Source: Isoetes taiwanensis
Taxonomy: Eukaryota; Streptophyta; Lycopodiopsida; Isoetales; Isoetaceae
NCBI GenBank assembly: GCA_021234155.1
Contig: JAJEKV010000521.1
Location: 1-64,000, forward strand
Direction of reading: 5' to 3'
Length of the DNA stretch: 64,000 nucleotides
This document shows positions 45,916 through 56,079 of this stretch, piece after piece; position 1 is the stretch's first letter, and each line of letters opens with the position of its first letter. The notes beneath the pieces are model-generated. The model ran no database searches, was not told where the DNA came from, and worked only from the letters and a program-made list of their open reading frames with translations. The translations under genes were made by a program, and so were the position numbers.

Positions 45916-47393
45916 ATGGCAAATAGCGGGTCAGATAAGGCATGGGAGATATTTAGCGCATGGTATGACAAAATAGTGGAGAAAGAACGGGATTTTCGTC
46001 AGAAGCATCCAAAAGAGTTCGAGGAGGAGCTAGAGGAACCAGTGGATGCAACCACTGTATATAATAATTTTTGCCTCAGCGTAGACATTATGGCAGAGTG
46101 TAACAGGTTTACTGATGCGTATGGCGGCATCCTTCATAGCTTCATGGATAGAGCGGGTCCTAACGTGAAACCATGTCCTGTGACTGGTTTGCCTTCACTA
46201 AGCATGCAAGCTTTACTTAAGATGTTTCCGACACCTGATCAAGACCGAATTAGAAGGTCCTTGAAGAGACTACCTGCAGAACTGTGCAGGCAAGAGGGCA
46301 AGGAAAGTTTTTTCGGCCTAGATATCATGTTCAGCACATACATGATTTACACTAAGCCAAGCAAAGATGCCAGTTCTTCTTCAAGTGCATAGGTCGCTCA
46401 AACAGAACGCCCCGCCTCACCAGTAGAGGAGTCGATAGATCCTGAGGAAGAGAAGCTCGTACTGGGAAATGAGGAGAACGAGGTTGTGGAAGAGGAGGTC
46501 TCGGAGAAAAAATTGTCCACTTGGGGGTTATCGGAAGCATATCCCATCCATGTAGGTGGGAAACCATACTTGTTGCTGCCGGACATATGTGAAGTGACAG
46601 GGTTGATAGAAGACGCGATATTGGGCCAGATATATGCGTATGTTGTAGGCCTGGGAGGACTTATAGACTTTGAGACTGATGTCCCCAGACAAATGATGGA
46701 GGCTGTGACTTATGATGGATCCTCAATACCTCCAGAGGATGCATTTGAACTTGTAATGCAACGTCGGGGGTTGAAGGGTATGAAGCGGTGAAAGATGTCA
46801 AATTTGAAGCTGCTAGCTCTTCAAAAACTGATCCTGTATTCATAGAACGTGAGCTGTCGAAGTCCTCTTTCAAAATAACAAACCCAGCTGTTGTCGAACG
46901 GGACAAAAGAGAGGTATTTATCTGGTTTCATTTTCTATTTCTTCTTGAATCTGATGTTTCTTTTATGCAGGAGTTATTTATTGATGACTTCTGTGCAAGG
47001 CATCAGAGAGTCACCCTAGGTCGGGACGCCAGTATTGCACATTATATGGGCTACCTTCACAAGGGGGAAATTATTGTGTTTCACAATAAATATAGTCCAT
47101 CTGGAGTACAGGAGGTCCTCAAGCTTAAGCCTCTGTCATTAGCTGGCAACCACGTGCCCCTAGCCTCAAACTATGATCGAAAGTGGTAGGTGTGAGATAG
47201 GGCTATCGCGAATGTATGTCTTCGGGGCTTCAAAATGTACTCTGGCCCTTGCAAATAAAGCGACTCTAGGCTTGGGTGGGCGGACAAGGAAACACAGCGC
47301 TTGTCCCGTGTAATGAAGGACCCCGACATATTGTATCCGTTAGATGCAATTGGGGCTGGAGTAAAAGAAGAGGACTTAGAAGATTTTGATTAA
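45916..47393 (+). pseudogene. Unrecognised gene in the TIR element, interrupted
   Basis: From ATG 45916 (MANSGSDKAWEIFSAWYDKI) one frame runs through VDIMAECNRFTDAYGGILHS to a TAG at 46390-46392, then continues in the same frame through an acidic stretch (EEVSEKKLSTWGLSEAYPIH, KPYLLLPDICEVTGLIEDAI) to 46791. Near 46775 the reading moves to another frame (AVKDVKFEAASSSKTDPVFI), crosses a probable 57 bp intron (46914-46970) and continues ELFIDDFCARHQRVTLGRDA; a later frame ends near 47393 (DAIGAGVKEEDLEDFD). The in-frame TAG and shift suggest decay. No family is recognised. It lies between palindrome clusters 1 and 2. Confidence 0.6.
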
Positions 47394-47599
47394 TTACTCA
47401 CGGGCCACGATGCCAATAAAAGGAAATGTACTTAAAAACTTTTGTATTAATATAATGTCTTTTCTATAAATTGTCTTTTTCTATAATGTATCAATTGTTC
47501 ATTAATTGTTAGAATTCAATGTGAGCAATAAATCCTTGTTAGATGTATATGTTAGGTATTCTTTAATGGTGGCTACAATGCAAAAACGGGATGTCGGCA

Positions 47600-47815
47600 G
47601 TTTTTGGACTGCACGATTTCGACCGTGGGCTATGGTGCGAAAAACATTGTCGGCGATTTTTTGATCGATTTGCGCCGTGGCTACGGTCTGCGAAAATAGG
47701 CTGTCGGCATTTTTGGACTGCCCTATTTCGCGACCGATCAGGGCTGGAAAATAAAACAGATGTCGGCAGCTTTTTTGACTGCCCGATTTCGCACCGCGGG
47801 CTACCATGAACATTT
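47600..47815 (+). repeat. Palindrome cluster 2 (about four degraded copies)
   Basis: Repeats of ATGTCGGCAGTTTTTGGACTGC-like spacer plus a palindrome core (e.g. CGATTTCGACCGTGGGCTATGGTGCGAA split by a base or two). Each copy has lost symmetry by small indels. Spacer sequence differs from clusters 4 and 5. Confidence 0.8.
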
Positions 47816-47896
47816 TTCGGCCTAGGGGTTTATGGGATCGGGACGCATAATATTGCTTATTTGAATTTCTTCTCCTTGCTAAAATCGCTCATGTCC

Positions 47897-48983
47897 ATGG
47901 AAGGCGCTAGCTCGAAATCCCACAAAATGAGGCGCTTGACCGCCTTTAATGTTGACGAAGTCTCATTACTAGCAAATACCGAGACTTCTATTCCAATCCG
48001 AGGGCGCAGGCGATTATTCCCATCACAAGCCAGCCAGATGGGCGTAGAGGGAGGTTGTCCTTACGGGTAAGACCGGGCAAACCCCCTTGGACATATGCCG
48101 CCCACACTATTAGTAATAGTGTGGGCGAATATTTTCAAAACCCGGCCAGGTACTTCCTAGTCGGGTCACCTTCTTTGGGCCGTAAGGTTGTTGGGGAAGG
48201 AGTTTCCCGTGGACGCCACCGCCCCGCCACAATATTCCATTTCGGATGACCCAGATTGCGGCAGCGAGTTCTCTCTCGATCCAGCTGCCTGCCGTTCCCC
48301 CATCCGCTGAGAGGAGACATTGAGGAAGCCGCTTCGGGGTCATACGTCGTGTGGCCGGGTTGATGCATCCATGTCCGGCGACGGAGTCACGGCCATTCCA
48401 GTTCTTGTGTAATGAGCTAGGATTACATGTTGAAACCACGAGGGGGTTACACACACGGCCGTGTGCTTTGGCCGGCTGACCAGGCCATGGTGCCCAAAGT
48501 GGGCTCATGAATCGGCCTATCTCCTCGCCTCGCACGTTAGCCACTATTGCATTCCCAAACGTTTGGCGGTGGTGGGGATGAAGAACCGCAGACTATGGAA
48601 GTGCAAAGATGACCAACATCACCGTCCAAGATGATCGCCAGGATCGGGACGAGCCAAAGAAGGTCAAGATCACCTGGTCCAAGAAGATCGGCAGGATCGA
48701 AAGCAAAGAAGATCATCATCAGGTGGACCAGCATGTTGATCCCGGAAACCTAGTTCGAGTGGAACAGTAATAGAAAGCCCCGGTGAAAGCGGAAATCCAG
48801 CCGAAGAAAAAGAGCAAGAAGCCTCCCAGGCTTGTTCCTAGTTGGAGACAAGCCGAGAGAGATCAAAACCAAGGAGCAGTGATAAGCTTGATAATAAGGA
48901 AGCCTAAGGAAGGGGAGCCTAGTGTTAGATATGGTGGCCCCGAGAAGATAAAGGGTCCTCCTAGCACTTTCCTCGGGCTTTGA
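47897..48983 (+). other. Possible coding unit between palindrome clusters 2 and 3, unrecognised
   Basis: ATG 47897 opens MEGASSKSHKMRRLTAFNVD for 57 codons to 48070, and a Lys-rich frame at 48783-48983 (KKKSKKPPRLVPSWRQAERD) lies downstream. The GC-rich middle has frames on both strands and no clear splice chain. Protein coding is plausible but not shown. Confidence 0.3.
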
Positions 48984-49448
48984 GGGAGATTAGGTCTTGG
49001 TGTGCACGCACCCGACCTCGATTCCCAAGCTTGCCTTCGCTAGAATGGTGGGTTTGAGATGCAGGTGAAATTATTGAGAGGAGGAAGGAATCAAGGAGGA
49101 AGAGGAGGGATGTGAGCACCAGACTTCGGTCCGATGGTGGAGGAGGAGGTGAATAGAATCCAAAGGTAGGCCTTGGACATCTTTGCAAGAGGCAGCAGAG
49201 GCTCGCCTAATTAGCCTCTTTGAGGACAGTGTCCACTGTTGTGTGCACAGAGGACGTGTTACTGTGCAGGGCAACGACTATGCCTTAGCTAGATACTTCC
49301 GTGGATGCCTCCCTTAGCATCCTTTTGTAACACTTTTTTGGTTGTTAATATATGAGTGTTTTGGTATTTATCGTGATGAGTGTTTTATATTTATCTGTAA
49401 TTATTTGCTATTCTATTTATTGCGGCTGTGCATTTATCTACTAGTGTT

Positions 49449-49583
49449 GACCGTGGCCACGGTGCGAAAATGACTATTCCACATTCTGTGAGAAGGTCTA
49501 TTTCGCATCGTCGCCACGGTGCGAAAATAGTAATTCCAAAGTTTTTGGAGGGCGCAATTTCGCACCGTGACTACGGTGCGAAA
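49449..49583 (+). repeat. Palindrome cluster 3 (three copies)
   Basis: Copies at 49449-49470 (left arm shortened), 49501-49526 and 49558-49583. Spacers are about 30 bp. Confidence 0.93.
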
Positions 49584-49765
49584 AAGCATGTTCCATATGT
49601 GCATAAAAGACATTACAAGAGCTTTTCAACTTGAAAATCTGCGGTAAATAGATGGATCACATGTATCACTTATGGTTACATACTTATAACTAGGAATGTC
49701 TGAAACATTCTAGTAACAGAATTTAAAACTCATATAAGAGGCATAGCATACATGAATGCAGAAGT

Positions 49766-50050
49766 TCATTCGCAATCGGGATCATCCTGAGCAGGTAGTT
49801 GAGTGATGCGATTTATCTCATAGATGCGATGCTCTGGAACATACCAAAGGTGGATAGAAACACGATAAAACCCGTTGGAAGAACGATTTCGACCCTCTGG
49901 TACTCCTTCCAGCCAGGGATCAAGGGGGATACCCCTCTGAGAACATCTATAAAGATCATTATATGTCATAGTGCAAGTGATGGAGTCTATATCTTCGGGA
50001 CGAGGAGGCAAGGTAGACCCCCTGTAATAAGAATAACCAGGCCGAGACAT
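49766..50050 (-). CDS. Small unrecognised ORF (94 residues)
   Basis: The frame starts MSRPGYSYYRGSTLPPRPED at 50050 and ends PAQDDPDCE at 49766. It contains GFYRVSIHLWYVPEHRIYEI, a compact hydrophobic/aromatic stretch. No family recognised. It lies just after palindrome cluster 3 and on the opposite strand to its neighbours. Confidence 0.4.
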   Translation of the reverse strand: MSRPGYSYYRGSTLPPRPEDIDSITCTMTYNDLYRCSQRGIPLDPWLEGVPEGRNRSSNGFYRVSIHLWYVPEHRIYEINRITQLPAQDDPDCE

Positions 50051-50378
50051 AGCAAATGGATGCCTTCTGCATTGAATGGAGTTGTACTTATATCGAACAA
50101 AATTATTGACATGCACTGTAGCAGCATTATTGGTTATATATACGAGCATAATGTACAAAATACACATGTAAATATAATGTACGTATATACCATATATATA
50201 TGGTTTCTCTTTAAATAGGCATCTATGCCTTCATTGTCTTTGTCTGTTTCTTGTTTGCATGCTCCTTGCCTCCCTGTCCGCTTCTTGTTGCTCCTTGCCT
50301 CCTTGTCCGCTTCTTGTTGCTCCTTTCTTGCATGCTCCTTGCCTCCCTGTCTGCTCCACTAGTTTCCTGCAAATGGTA

Positions 50379-50940
50379 AGTTTGCAAGAACATCCTCGTT
50401 GGGCTGATCCGGAATACCTGCAAGCATGCGGCAGAATTAATAATTGCACTTTTGATGATTTTTTTAATAACTTTTGGGAGCACTGAGGGCGTCACGGTCC
50501 AACCACAGAGCTTGCAAGGCAGCTGATCAACTTCATTATCGATCGCTATACTCGTCATCTCCCTCCACTGCAGGAGATCAGTTCGAGTCATGCAAGGATC
50601 AGTCTAAGTGCTTTGGGACTTCTCGAACCCCCCTCAGATTTAGAACATAGGCTAGAACAGTTGAAGGACATGCTTTTCCATGGTTTCATGGCCTACTCTC
50701 TGGATCACTATGCACCTCTGGTCATTCCTACTAGTGAAAAGAATAGGATTTATATCCTCATTGAACTTTACAACTTCCACTACAAATCTTTTGTGGATAT
50801 TGATAAGCTCCTATTCCAATCACTTGACTTCAACATCCTGTGGTTACTGTCTAAATTCCCCGACTGGGATACAATTCCTTGGGATACACGTGACCTATGG
50901 CTACATAGCACACATCACATAATACGTACATATCACAGGT
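50379..50940 (+). pseudogene. Unrecognised ORF family, copy 1
   Basis: Starts MVSLQEHPRWADPEYLQACG after a pyrimidine-rich leader, meets a TGA at about 50486, and continues in shifted frame ELARQLINFIIDRYTRHLPP then LGLLEPPSDLEHRLEQLKDM, FMAYSLDHYAPLVIPTSEKN and LWLLSKFPDWDTIPWDTRDL. It is a diverged paralogue of 51871-52413 (shared LINFI, LEPP.L, YSLD and FP.W patterns). Function unknown. The stop or shift near 50486 suggests decay or an unrecognised intron. Confidence 0.55.
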
Positions 50941-51147
50941 AAAGATACTCCAATGGAATATGTGTATAAACTGGTATAAAGATTTTCATATTAATTAAGT
51001 ATATAAGCAAGTGATTTCCGTGTAATTAAGTAACATCCTTATATTATCATGTATTATCTTGGCAATCTTACACTTTTAGTGTAATGGAATGATTTCTTCT
51101 ACCATTTTCCTTGTATTTTCTCATGTGAATGTTCTATTTGTGGTTAT

Positions 51148-51330
51148 ATTCGGAACCGTGGCCACGGTGCGAAATCGCCTCTGTTACAAATTATTGAAGG
51201 GCCTATTTCGCACCGTGGCTACAGTGCGAAATACGTGGATCCAGTGTAGTTACAGGGCCCATCTTTCGCACCGTAGCCACGGTGCGAAATCGACTCAGTT
51301 ACAAACTATTGAAGGGCCTATTTCGCCACC
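51148..51330 (+). repeat. Palindrome cluster 4 (three copies plus a half)
   Basis: Copies at 51148-51174, 51206-51231 and 51264-51289, with a left half at 51318-51330. TTACAAAYTATTGAAGGGCC precedes two of the copies. The first copy has the fully symmetric centre GTGGCCAC. Confidence 0.93.
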
Positions 51331-51539
51331 ACTGAATGGTATAATACTTCAGCATTATTGGTATTATTTTTCAACATTCTTGGTATTATACTTCAACAGT
51401 ATTAGTATTATACTTCAACATTATTGGATTCGAAGCTATAAATTCTTTCACCCTGCTTTCACTTCTCACCTTCGTTCCATGTTTTCACCTTGCTTTCACT
51501 TCTCGTGTTCTCACTTGCTTTCACTTCTCACCTTGTGTT

Positions 51540-51870
51540 CCGTGTTCTTTGCTAATTGATCTTCCTTGTTCCTTTATCTCCTTGGTCTTTGGTGTTCCTT
51601 GTTCCTTGCTACTTGATCTTGAATGTTTTTCTTTGCTACTTCATCTTCGTGCTCCTTCATGCTAACTGATCTTGTTCCTTGGCTACTTGATCTTTTTCTT
51701 GCTTCCTTGCTACATGATCTTCATTGTTCCTTGATCTTCTTGCTCCTTGTTCTTCCTTGTTCCTTGCTTCTTGCTACTTGATCTTGATCCTTGTTCCTTG
51801 CTTCTTGCTCCTTCTTCCTTGCTCTGCTCCTTGTTCCTTGCTCCGTCGGTGATCCTTGCTTGCTTTTACA
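51540..51870 (+). repeat. Pyrimidine-rich low-complexity leader
   Basis: Degenerate CTTGNTCCTT / TACTTGATCTT repeats just before the ORF at 51871. A shorter tract of the same kind (CTCCTTGCCTCC) precedes copy 1 at 50221-50370. Confidence 0.75.
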
Positions 51871-52413
51871 AATGATTGGACCCAATCCTCCCTGGACTAC
51901 TCCAGAAGGCCTGGAAGCATGCCCCAGGCATTCTGTGCGGCCTGGAATGGATGAGCTATTTGACCATTTCTTGGAGTGGAGGTTGCAGCACCCTCCCACC
52001 AAGGAGCTTGCAATGGAGTTGATCAACTTCATTCTGGAGCGATTTGATTGTAGTCATGAGAAATTAATCCATCTGAATGTTATAGGAGACTTGCAATGAG
52101 GGGAATGCTTGAACCCCCTCCTTATCTGGACGAGATGCTACATCAATTGAGGCCTCTTCTTCGTGCTGGATATTTAGCACACTCTCTGGATGCATACATA
52201 TCAGAGTTCATTCATGAAATTTCTAAGGGACAGATGTATGGCCTTATTAGGGTGTACTACAACGAGTACAACGGTTTTGTGGAGTTGGGTCCGCTCTTCT
52301 TCCGTGAGTATTATCCTGTGGAATTACTTTTTCTAATGACTAGGTACCCCATATGGTGGGAAGAATCAGGCTGGGATATGCGTGAGCTCTTGACTCCTAA
52401 CCCAGATATCTAG
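51871..52413 (+). pseudogene. Unrecognised ORF family, copy 2
   Basis: ATG at 51871 opens MIGPNPPWTTPEGLEACPRH and MDELFDHFLEWRLQHPPTKE to a TGA at 52099, which overlaps an ATG (ATGA). The next frame, MRGMLEPPPYLDEMLHQLRP, continues AHSLDAYISEFIHEISKGQM and MTRYPIWWEESGWDMRELLT to 52413. Alignment with copy 1 runs across both frames, so the two were once one protein of about 180 residues and a frame change separates them here. Secondary structure looks mostly helical. No family recognised. It lies between palindrome clusters 4 and 5. Confidence 0.6.
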
Positions 52414-52542
52414 GGTTACTAGGGACCTTTGCTATCTATCATACATAATTCATATGATACCGTGTTAATAAGTTCTCTAAATGTTCTCTAATATGTTAAT
52501 ATTTTCTCTAATATGTTAATATTCTCTAGTTACAGGCCCATA

Positions 52543-52902
52543 TTTCGCACCGTAGCCATGATGCGAAATCGACTCAGTTACAAATTATTGAAGGGCCTAT
52601 TTCGCACCGTAGCCACGGTGCGAAATCGGTTCAGTTAAAAATTATTGAAGGGCCTATTTCGCACCGTAGCTACGATGCGAAATACGTGGATATTCTCTAG
52701 TTACAGGCCCATATTTCGCACCGTGGACTCGGTTAAAAATTATTGAAGGGGCCTATTTCGCACCGTGAGCCACGGTGCTTAAATCGACTCGATACAAATC
52801 ATTCAGGGCCTATTTCGCACCGCAGGGCTACTGCGGTCGCTAAATACGTGGATATTCTCTAGTTACAGGCCCATATTTCGCACCGTGGCCACGACGCGCA
52901 AT
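52543..52902 (+). repeat. Palindrome cluster 5 (seven copies, some degraded)
   Basis: Copies at 52543-52568, 52600-52625, 52657-52682, 52713-52725 (half), 52756-52783, 52813-52843 and 52876-52902. Period is about 57 bp for the first three, with two alternating spacers: TTATTGAAGGGCCTA and TTCTCTAGTTACAGGCCCATA. Confidence 0.93.
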
Positions 52903-52985
52903 ACATGCATCGAGTTTACTTACAATACAACAGTGAGCATTATCGAACTGATAAATAAACCAACTCTTTTACAGTAGAGACAATA

Positions 52986-54764
52986 TCAAGAGCTCTCAAT
53001 ATGGACATAATCTTTGCCTTGCCTATGTCTCAATGATCTCCACTCCCTTAATCGCTCAACAGCTGCGGACTTATACCAAGCTTCCCTCCTTTTTTCCCGT
53101 TGGGTTTTTTGTCTAAACAACTTAGCAAGTGTTAATTCACTCTGGTTCCGTGATTTCTTCACCCATTTGGACACGATCCTTCTGTAAAACTATTGACACA
53201 TCTGCTGTAAGGAATTCCCTGGCCCGAACCTACGTGTTGAGGTGAAACGGAAGAATGCATTCTTTGCTTGCTTATGGGACTTCTCCATTCCCTGTGTATT
53301 CCAAATTCCCAGGCTTCCATATTCCCTGACAAACCACACGCCATGTGCGAATAGAATATGGACATAGTGAGTCAAATTGGCCTCACCCCATGCTGTCAGG
53401 AAAGACTTAGTGAAGTTTGTGACTGCCTCCTGGAATTTGGCAACATCATTTTCCTGCACTACCTTTTCTGCATTTCCTTTACCAGTACAGAGAAATCCTG
53501 CCATGCCTTGATTTTCTTCAGGCGTGATCTACCACGATCATTTCGATCATCCTCAGCTGCAATAAGATCCTTGTAAGCTTCCCAAACACCAGATAAGTTC
53601 TCTTTCGCGGGAGGCAAAAACCTCTTAGCCTTTGGACCACCCATACTAGGTTTCAAGGGAACCTTGCCGGATACCTTTGGATCTTGAAGTATTTTGTAGT
53701 GCCCACCATGAAGTCCCACACTAGATAGCACCTTTTCAACTTCATGCATGGCAGCTTCCCTAGAGCTTTGGGGTGATTTATTCCAAGCAAACAGGATACT
53801 CATGTACACCATCTTGTCTATGATTCTCAAGAAAGCATGAAGGGTGCATATGTGTACTCTTCTTAACGGAATTGGCAGAATTGGCATCAAGGTTGTGTCC
53901 TTCTCTTCTCTATTTGGTGGCTCATCCTGGACACAGTCTAATGTACTCTTGTCCAATCCAATTGAATCTCTTCTTGCATAGAGCGGTAGGGACAAGCATG
54001 AGTAGTCTTACCAAGCACCATGCTTCATTACGTACATGCATTTTATTGTCTTCAAATCTGTAAAGAAGATGCCATTCAACCTCGTACTCACCATATCCGG
54101 AACTGCAAGTTTTTCTCCGATCGAAGTGAGAGGCAATCATTGTGGGAATGGGTGTTTGATCAAAAACCCATTTTGGGATATCGTGATTTTCCTCGGTACC
54201 AAATAAACCAACCCACCAAATGTGATCTTGACCGGACGGAAAACTTACCACCTAGATTTGACTCTTCATTCCACGTATTCAAAGCTCGTTCATTAAACTC
54301 GGTGAAACCCTCTCGTACTTTCGCCTTTCACCAATTCCATTTCATCCGGCTTCAAAACAATTCTTAGTTTGCCGGCAAGACTCTTCTACCTTCATATCAT
54401 AAAATCAAACCAAAAAGCTGAAGCATTCTACTTAAGTCTATCCAAAGAATTGTTATTTTCATTAAGGCGTAAAAGTATCACCAAACTTCGACTTCTTCTT
54501 ACCTTTGGTATAGGATGCCAATGTATCCAAGTTGACAACGCTGGTCAGGTGATACATATCACCAAGAAGCTCTTGCACTTGTCTGTTTCTCGATGACCTA
54601 CAAGTCCTCACACTAGTCATCCTTGGTAGTAGAATAGTTTTGGTAATGCCTTGTTGTTTAAAGCCATCCCGCAAGCATCTGAACAAAGCAATATAAGCTT
54701 GCCTACTTATTGAAACATTGTCACCGCAGTTCTTGCATTGATTCCGAGGTTTGTTGTTCCCCAA
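52986..54764 (-). pseudogene. Transposase-like gene of the TIR element, frame-broken
   Basis: Minus-strand pieces from high to low coordinates: MGNNKPRNQCKNCGDNVSIS with two CxxC cysteines (54764-54462), FDRRKTCSSGYGEYEVEWHL (54251-53922), LRRVHICTLHAFLRIIDKMV then SSVGLHGGHYKILQDPKVSG (53995-53459), and FLTAWGEANLTHYVHILFAH then NTQGMEKSHKQAKNAFFRFT (53504-53190), ending in a basic tail (WVKKSRNQSELTLAKLFRQK). From memory, the LHAF, GLHGG and HY-HI...GMEKSHKQAK pattern resembles large uncharacterised proteins of transposon origin in animals and plants. The resemblance is not verified and no catalytic residues are assigned. Exon limits are not resolved. Confidence 0.5.
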
Positions 54765-55013
54765 CTCCAGCGGTTGATGTACTACGACTTGCCTACGGGG
54801 AAGCTTTTAACATTCTCAATACATCATCTTTAGTAACTAATTTCTTTAATAAACCCGGCAATATTAGCGGGTTTTCTCTATTTTATTACGCAAGATTTGG
54901 ATCAACAAGCTTTTTAATAGCCATGACTCTTTTTTGAGCCTCCACCCCGGGGGCTAATATATTTATGGGCTTCATGTTTTTTGCCCTCTCCCTGATCCCC
55001 AGTGGAGTTCTTT

Positions 55014-55280
55014 TCAAGGTTTGACCCGCTTGTGAAGGGAATCATTTTCTTGCGCAACCCTCTTCATTCCTTGCTGCAGTGCATTCCTTTCAGTCACCAA
55101 TTTCTGATTTTCTACCTCCAATTCATTGAGCTTGCGGCATTGTTGAGACAGAAAGTAATTCGCCTGTTGGAGCTGATTAACATCTGATAAAACTTTGCAA
55201 TTGAATCCATACAAGTGGTTATACATGGCACGCAAATAGAATAGAATAGAATAGTTTTTTTTAACGTCCACGGAGACCAA
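55014..55280 (-). CDS. Coiled-coil exon (unrecognised)
   Basis: The frame starts MVSVDVKKNYSILFYLRAMY and contains a heptad-like stretch (LQQANYFLSQQCRKLNELEV, NQKLVTERNALQQGMKRVAQ) strongly suggesting a coiled coil. It probably belongs to the same minus-strand gene series as 52986-54764, but the joining exons are not visible. Confidence 0.4.
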   Translation of the reverse strand: MVSVDVKKNYSILFYLRAMYNHLYGFNCKVLSDVNQLQQANYFLSQQCRKLNELEVENQKLVTERNALQQGMKRVAQENDSLHKRVKP

Positions 55281-55326
55281 TAGGTCATGGGATCAATATT
55301 ACCATTAACCAAATTATTACAGTAAC

Positions 55327-55923
55327 CTAGTAACCCTTGCTGTCCCTTACAAGCAAATTCAATAAGACCGGATGCAGAGTGGAAGTTTGGATGGGCTCGA
55401 CTGAAAGGATCACATGGATACAGTGGTCTTTAGCCCAGAGGTCTATATTCATGGCTCCAGAAGCTCGCAATGCATCTTCATCTATTGGTTGCTTCCAAGT
55501 GAACTTATTCCTGTAAGGCAGGCATTCTTTTGGCACTTGCACTCTAAATTGACCCTCGGAATTAGTTTGATCCTGAAACAGAAGTATTAGAAGGAAGAAC
55601 ACTCAAAGGAATGCAATGACAACTCGGAAACCAAATACCTTTACCATTGACGTTGCAAAGGACCGAGAACCGGAGCGGAGATTAGAATTAGGAAGATTCT
55701 TGCCAACAAACAGAGCGAAATTGAAATTTTTCGCTCTATTTGCTGGCAAGAATCCGCCATAATTCGAATTCAAAAACTGCCTGGGCACGATGGCAAGATC
55801 GTTGGCGCTCGATGGCGCGATGGCAAAGGTCGATGGCGCGAGGGCAAGCTCGATCGATGGCACTGAAGGTCGATGGCATAAGCTCGAAGGTGGGAAAACG
55901 AAAATCCTAGATGTAATCATCAA
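55327..55923 (-). CDS. Two-exon unrecognised gene at the right end of the TIR element
   Basis: Exon 1 ends at 55639 (ATGGTAAAG then GTATTT) and exon 2 begins at 55572 after TTTCAG. The 66 bp intron joins the frames in phase to give ...TSMVK then DQTNSEGQFRVQVPKECLPY and LWAKDHCIHVILSVEPIQTS, ending at 55327. If translation starts at 55923 the protein is about 176 residues, but exon 1 is Pro/Ser-rich and contains a hairpin, so ATG 55647 (MVKDQTN) is an alternative start. No family recognised. Confidence 0.5.
55696..55753. repeat. Imperfect hairpin, 25 bp arms
   Basis: Arm 55696-55720 (ATTCTTGCCAACAAACAGAG then CGAAA) pairs with 55729-55753 with two mismatches, leaving an 8 bp loop. It lies inside exon 1 of the right-end gene and is unrelated in sequence to the 26 bp palindromes. 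Confidence 0.9.
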
Positions 55924-55930
55924 ATATTCA

Positions 55931-56045
55931 GGTCGTTAGGAAATAATGATTGTGGGGTTAGGTTCAGGGGTTAGGTTCGGAGGTTAGGTAGTTAGGTTAG
56001 GGGAGAGTGAAAGTTAGGTATGGAGGGGGGAAGCTAGGTTTGGAT
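55931..56045 (+). repeat. GTTAGG-rich subterminal repeats
   Basis: About eight GTTAGG copies in 115 bp, irregularly spaced, just inside the right terminal inverted repeat. Confidence 0.8.
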
Positions 56046-56079
56046 CCTACGTGGCGGCCCCCCTAATATATTCTTAGGA

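Noticed and set aside
45560-52902. Palindrome clusters as a CRISPR array
   Set aside because: Repeats are clustered between ORFs, spacers are partly repetitive and of varied length, and the genome is a plant nucleus with no cas genes.
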